DNA of 8,904 nucleotides, from contig JACKLU010000028.1 of NCBI GenBank assembly GCA_024235735.1, positions 1 to 8,904 of the forward strand, written 5' to 3'. The position numbers and the translations under genes were made by a program. The notes below the pieces were generated by a model. That model was not told the origin of the DNA and made no database searches. It worked only from the letters and a program-made list of their open reading frames with translations. Source of the stretch: Burkholderiales bacterium (lineage in GTDB: Bacteria > Pseudomonadota > Gammaproteobacteria > Burkholderiales > Nitrosomonadaceae). Position 1 is the stretch's first letter, and each line of letters starts with the position of its first letter. Below are positions 6,731 through 8,904 of the stretch, in pieces.

Positions 6731-7339
6731 CTAAAAATCAATATCTCTGAAATCAAGTTCTACAAAGCCAATTCCAGGAACGGTGAACGACGGCCTAAAA
6801 CTTGATATTGACATGGCTTGTGAATTGATATTATTAAATATAAATTTGACTTCAACGGATATGCCTTGAATTAATACAAAATTAACAGACGATCCTGCCT
6901 TATCCAAGGCAGTTGTTGTTGATATCACATATTGATTGCTCAGATTATCAAATAATTTGCTAACATCAAAATTAGAACCAATACCAGCAGTTACAGTCAA
7001 ATCGCGATTAAGCGCAACAATTTTTGTCATGCACGTGATTTGATTTTTCCCCGTCAACGCGCAGCCATAAAAGTCGACTTTCAGTCCACTTTCAGTCACT
7101 GAATCAACAACCGTATTTTCAAATGTTGTGTCTCGTAATGTGGCATCCAATATGGTAAAAGTCCCATCAGCCAGATTCAGTTGCAGCGTTACGCTGTCAT
7201 AGACGGTGGTATCGTCCACCACCACGTCGCGCATGACCAGCGCGCCGGTGCTGGTGCTGAAATTGACAATGGCGAAACTGGAAGCGCTCATGATCATCAG
7301 GCATAGCGTCAGCATTATTTTTTTCATTGCGCATTGCAT
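6731..7339 (-). CDS. Small exported protein of unknown function
   Basis: I do not recognise a named family. From ATG 7339 the product is 202 residues: a Lys-Lys n-region, a hydrophobic stretch (IMLTLCLMIMSASS) and a likely signal peptidase I site after SFA, giving a periplasmic or secreted protein of about 180 residues. The mature part is rich in short Val/Thr/Asp strands. An N-terminal module (MRDVVVDDTTVYDSVTLQLN) precedes a domain with Cys93 and Cys103 (C-x9-C with an internal Gly), then NQYVIST and LIQGISVEVKFIFN. This resembles, from memory, a recurrent exported beta-sandwich domain with a disulfide. The start is chosen because GGAG (7352-7349) is 9 bases ahead of it; ATGs at 7354 and 7327 are alternatives. 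The 3' two-thirds is clearly more AT-rich than the 5' part. It is divergent from the PhoX-like gene. Confidence 0.72.
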   Translation of the reverse strand: MQCAMKKIMLTLCLMIMSASSFAIVNFSTSTGALVMRDVVVDDTTVYDSVTLQLNLADGTFTILDATLRDTTFENTVVDSVTESGLKVDFYGCALTGKNQITCMTKIVALNRDLTVTAGIGSNFDVSKLFDNLSNQYVISTTTALDKAGSSVNFVLIQGISVEVKFIFNNINSQAMSISSFRPSFTVPGIGFVELDFRDIDF

Positions 7340-7374
7340 TGTATTGGACTCCATTTGTTGTTAAAGGAAACCGG

Positions 7375-7403
7375 ATTCTAGCGGAGTTTTTTTGAAAGGC
7401 GAA
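7375..7403 (-). promoter_or_regulatory. Candidate promoter for the exported protein
   Basis: On the minus strand TAGAAT (7380-7375) matches the sigma-70 -10 consensus at five of six bases. TTCGCC (7403-7398), 17 bases upstream, is only a weak -35. The leader to the preferred ATG would be about 30 bases. Confidence 0.3.
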
Positions 7404-7471
7404 CTGTTTTTTCAGGCGGTTACTGGCGGACTGAACGTTTTCTTCCGTTGCGGGAAAATCGCATAAGCGGG

Positions 7472-7500
7472 TTGTAAAAAACCGGTTTTTCAAGTACAAA
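7472..7500 (+). promoter_or_regulatory. Candidate promoter with palindrome for the PhoX-like gene
   Basis: TTGTAA (7472-7477) and TACAAA (7495-7500) are 17 bases apart, each matching four of six sigma-70 consensus bases. The spacer contains most of the perfect palindrome AAAAACCGGTTTTT (7477-7490), which could be an operator or simply DNA shape. The rest of the divergent region 7355-7547 shows no ORF or strong repeat. No match to a Pho box was recognised. Confidence 0.3.
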
Positions 7501-7547
7501 ACGGTATCGTTCTCCAACCACTCACTTTGGCAAATCAGGAATCCTGC

Positions 7548-8726
7548 ATGATGCGCATGAATCAATTTGAACCGCAACGCCGCAAGCTGCTGAAATACAG
7601 CCTGATCGGCGGGCTTGGCGTGTTTTTTTCAGGGCACTGGCTATCGGCCTCCGCGCAGGCCGCGTCGCTGATTCATGCCGCCCGGGACGGCCTGCTGCCG
7701 CCGGATCGCAATGGCATCCGCTTGCCGCAAGGATTCAGGTCGCGCATTGTCGCGCGCTCCGGGCAGCCGCTTTTTCATTATCGCTGGCATGCCGCGCCGG
7801 ACGGCGGCGCTACCTTTGCCACGCCCGACGGGGGCTGGATTTATGTCTCCAACAGCGAGCTCGATAAACAGCAGGGCGGCGTGGGGGCGCTGCGTTTTGA
7901 CCGGCAGGGCGAACGCATCGACGCGTATGCCATCCTGACAAACACCACGCGCAATTGCGCCGGCGGCCATACGCCGTGGCAGACCTGGCTGTCCTGCGAG
8001 GAACATGACCGGGGGCAGGTCTGGGAGTGCGATCCGTTTAACCAACAACCGCCGCGCGTCAGGCCTGCGCTCGGCACATTCAATCACGAGGCGGTTGCCG
8101 TCGATACGCTGCACAAACAGCTTTATCTGACGGAAGACAAACCCGATGGCTGCCTCTACCGCTATACCGCCCACCGCTACGATGCGGCGGGTAATCCCGA
8201 TCTGGATGATGGCGTGCTCGAAGTGGCCGAGGTGATGGATGGACGTATCGGCGCGGTGCGCTGGCATCCGCTGCCCGATCCGCAGGCCATGCATACGCCG
8301 ACGCGCCACCAGATCGAACGCAGCACGCGGTTTAATGGTGGCGAAGGCATCTGGTTTCACGAAGGGATGATCTACTTCACGACCAAAGGCGATGACCGGA
8401 TCTGGTCCTACGACACCCGCAGCAAAATGCTGGCCATTGTTTATAATGCCGCTCTTTATCTGCGCCCGGTGCTATCCGGCGTCGACAACATTACCGTGAA
8501 TGCGGCCGGCGAATTGCTGGTTGCCGAAGATAACGGCGATATGCAAATCGTGATTGTTGCGCCCGGCGCTATCCGCCCTTTGCTGCAAGTTGTCGGACAA
8601 GACCGCTCTGAAATTACCGGCCCGGCTTTCAGTCCGGATGGTTCGCGGTTATACTTCAGTTCGCAGCGCGGCGCTTCCGGAAAATCGGAAGACGGCGTGA
8701 CGTACGAAATCACCGGACCATTCTAA
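7548..8726 (+). CDS. Tat-exported PhoX/DUF839-family protein, short form
   Basis: A 392-residue protein. The N-terminus has a twin-arginine signal (QRRKLLKYS at 10-18, then a moderately hydrophobic stretch and an AQA cleavage site near residue 38), so it should be folded before export to the periplasm. The mature part shows the PhoX-family pattern: GGATFATPDGGWIYVSNSE (86-104), NCAGGHTPWQTWLSCEE (136-152) with the family's conserved Cys, HEAVAVD (180-186), TEDKPDG (195-201), FNGGEGIWF (262-270), EDNGD (327-331) and ITGPAFSPDGSRLYFSS (356-372). PhoX proteins are metal-dependent phosphatases with a beta-propeller fold and acidic plus Cys ligands. This one is well below the usual length of 600 or more, so its substrate is uncertain. 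ATG 7548 is preferred because CAGGA (7536-7540) is 7 bases upstream; a TTG at 7527 and ATGs at 7551 and 7557 are weaker choices. Confidence 0.87.
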   Translation: MMRMNQFEPQRRKLLKYSLIGGLGVFFSGHWLSASAQAASLIHAARDGLLPPDRNGIRLPQGFRSRIVARSGQPLFHYRWHAAPDGGATFATPDGGWIYVSNSELDKQQGGVGALRFDRQGERIDAYAILTNTTRNCAGGHTPWQTWLSCEEHDRGQVWECDPFNQQPPRVRPALGTFNHEAVAVDTLHKQLYLTEDKPDGCLYRYTAHRYDAAGNPDLDDGVLEVAEVMDGRIGAVRWHPLPDPQAMHTPTRHQIERSTRFNGGEGIWFHEGMIYFTTKGDDRIWSYDTRSKMLAIVYNAALYLRPVLSGVDNITVNAAGELLVAEDNGDMQIVIVAPGAIRPLLQVVGQDRSEITGPAFSPDGSRLYFSSQRGASGKSEDGVTYEITGPF

Positions 8727-8773
8727 TTCTTCGCATTCATTTGCCTTGATCATCAAACAAGGAGTACACCCGC

Positions 8774-8904
8774 ATGTCCGATAACGGTCGATTCTTATCC
8801 CGTTTAATCTGGATCACCATTGCAGCGATGCTGTTGGTGCTGTTGCTACGCGCTTCACCTGATTATTTCGCCTGGGATTATTTTTTCAATGGTGGCGAAC
8901 GCCA
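8774..8904 (+). CDS. N-terminal fragment of a membrane protein, cut by window end
   Basis: AAGGAG (8759-8764) stands 9 bases before ATG 8774, and the frame stays open to the window edge, giving 43 residues. After a short polar start (SDNGRFLSR) comes one hydrophobic segment (LIWITIAAMLLVLLL), then an aromatic-rich stretch (SPDYFAWDYFF). It looks like a membrane anchor with the remainder outside, or the first segment of a larger inner-membrane protein. The 47-base gap without a visible terminator suggests co-transcription with the PhoX-like gene. I do not recognise the family from this fragment. Confidence 0.7.
   Translation, partial: MSDNGRFLSRLIWITIAAMLLVLLLRASPDYFAWDYFFNGGER

Noticed and set aside
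7527..7547. TTG start giving a 399-residue PhoX-like protein
   Set aside because: CAGGA is well placed for ATG 7548 and lies downstream of the TTG, and the extension adds nothing to the Tat signal.
7641..8360. Minus-strand open frame (about 239 codons) inside the PhoX-like gene
   Set aside because: The plus-strand frame has clear family motifs throughout; the antisense product shows no domain or ribosome site and looks like a shadow.

Overview
The window looks like a proteobacterial chromosome segment of moderate GC. The codon style, REP-like dispersed hairpins and gene set would suit a beta- or gammaproteobacterium such as a nitrosomonad or methanotroph, but nothing here fixes the genus. 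The left 5.4 kb is metabolic core. The right 3.5 kb is an accessory-looking stretch with small toxin-antitoxin genes, a repeat family and two exported proteins.

Bases 59-5362 (+ strand) hold three tightly packed genes: a GH57 alpha-glucan-acting enzyme of the amylase/4-alpha-glucanotransferase type, glucose-6-phosphate isomerase (pgi) and ADP-glucose-type glycogen synthase (glgA). The gaps are from a 17-base overlap to 25 bases (depending on the pgi start) and then 2 bases, so they are probably one transcription unit for storage glucan. Pgi links fructose-6-P from central metabolism to glucose-6-P, GlgA extends the alpha-1,4-glucan, and the GH57 enzyme trims or rearranges it. glgB, glgC and glgP are not in the window.

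Bases 5363-6730 hold minus-strand small genes and repeats. There is an orphan ribbon-helix-helix antitoxin whose last residues are encoded by a dispersed repeat, and a complete ParD-ParE type II toxin-antitoxin operon with a striking operator-like inverted repeat just upstream. Three copies of a REP-like repeat (one hairpin-only, two with an added 48-base module) sit at or just past the 3' ends of the three minus-strand transcription units.

Bases 6731-8904 hold a divergent pair: a small exported protein of unknown function (- strand) and a Tat-exported short PhoX/DUF839-family protein (+ strand), sharing a 0.2-kb intergenic region with promoter-like hexamers and a 14-base palindrome. The window ends inside a further + strand gene that begins with a membrane segment. 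No rRNA, tRNA, CRISPR array, transposase or integrase was seen. I did not find a convincing wholly new system. The most unusual features are the repeat-captured orphan antitoxin, the repeat placement, and the mosaic exported protein.
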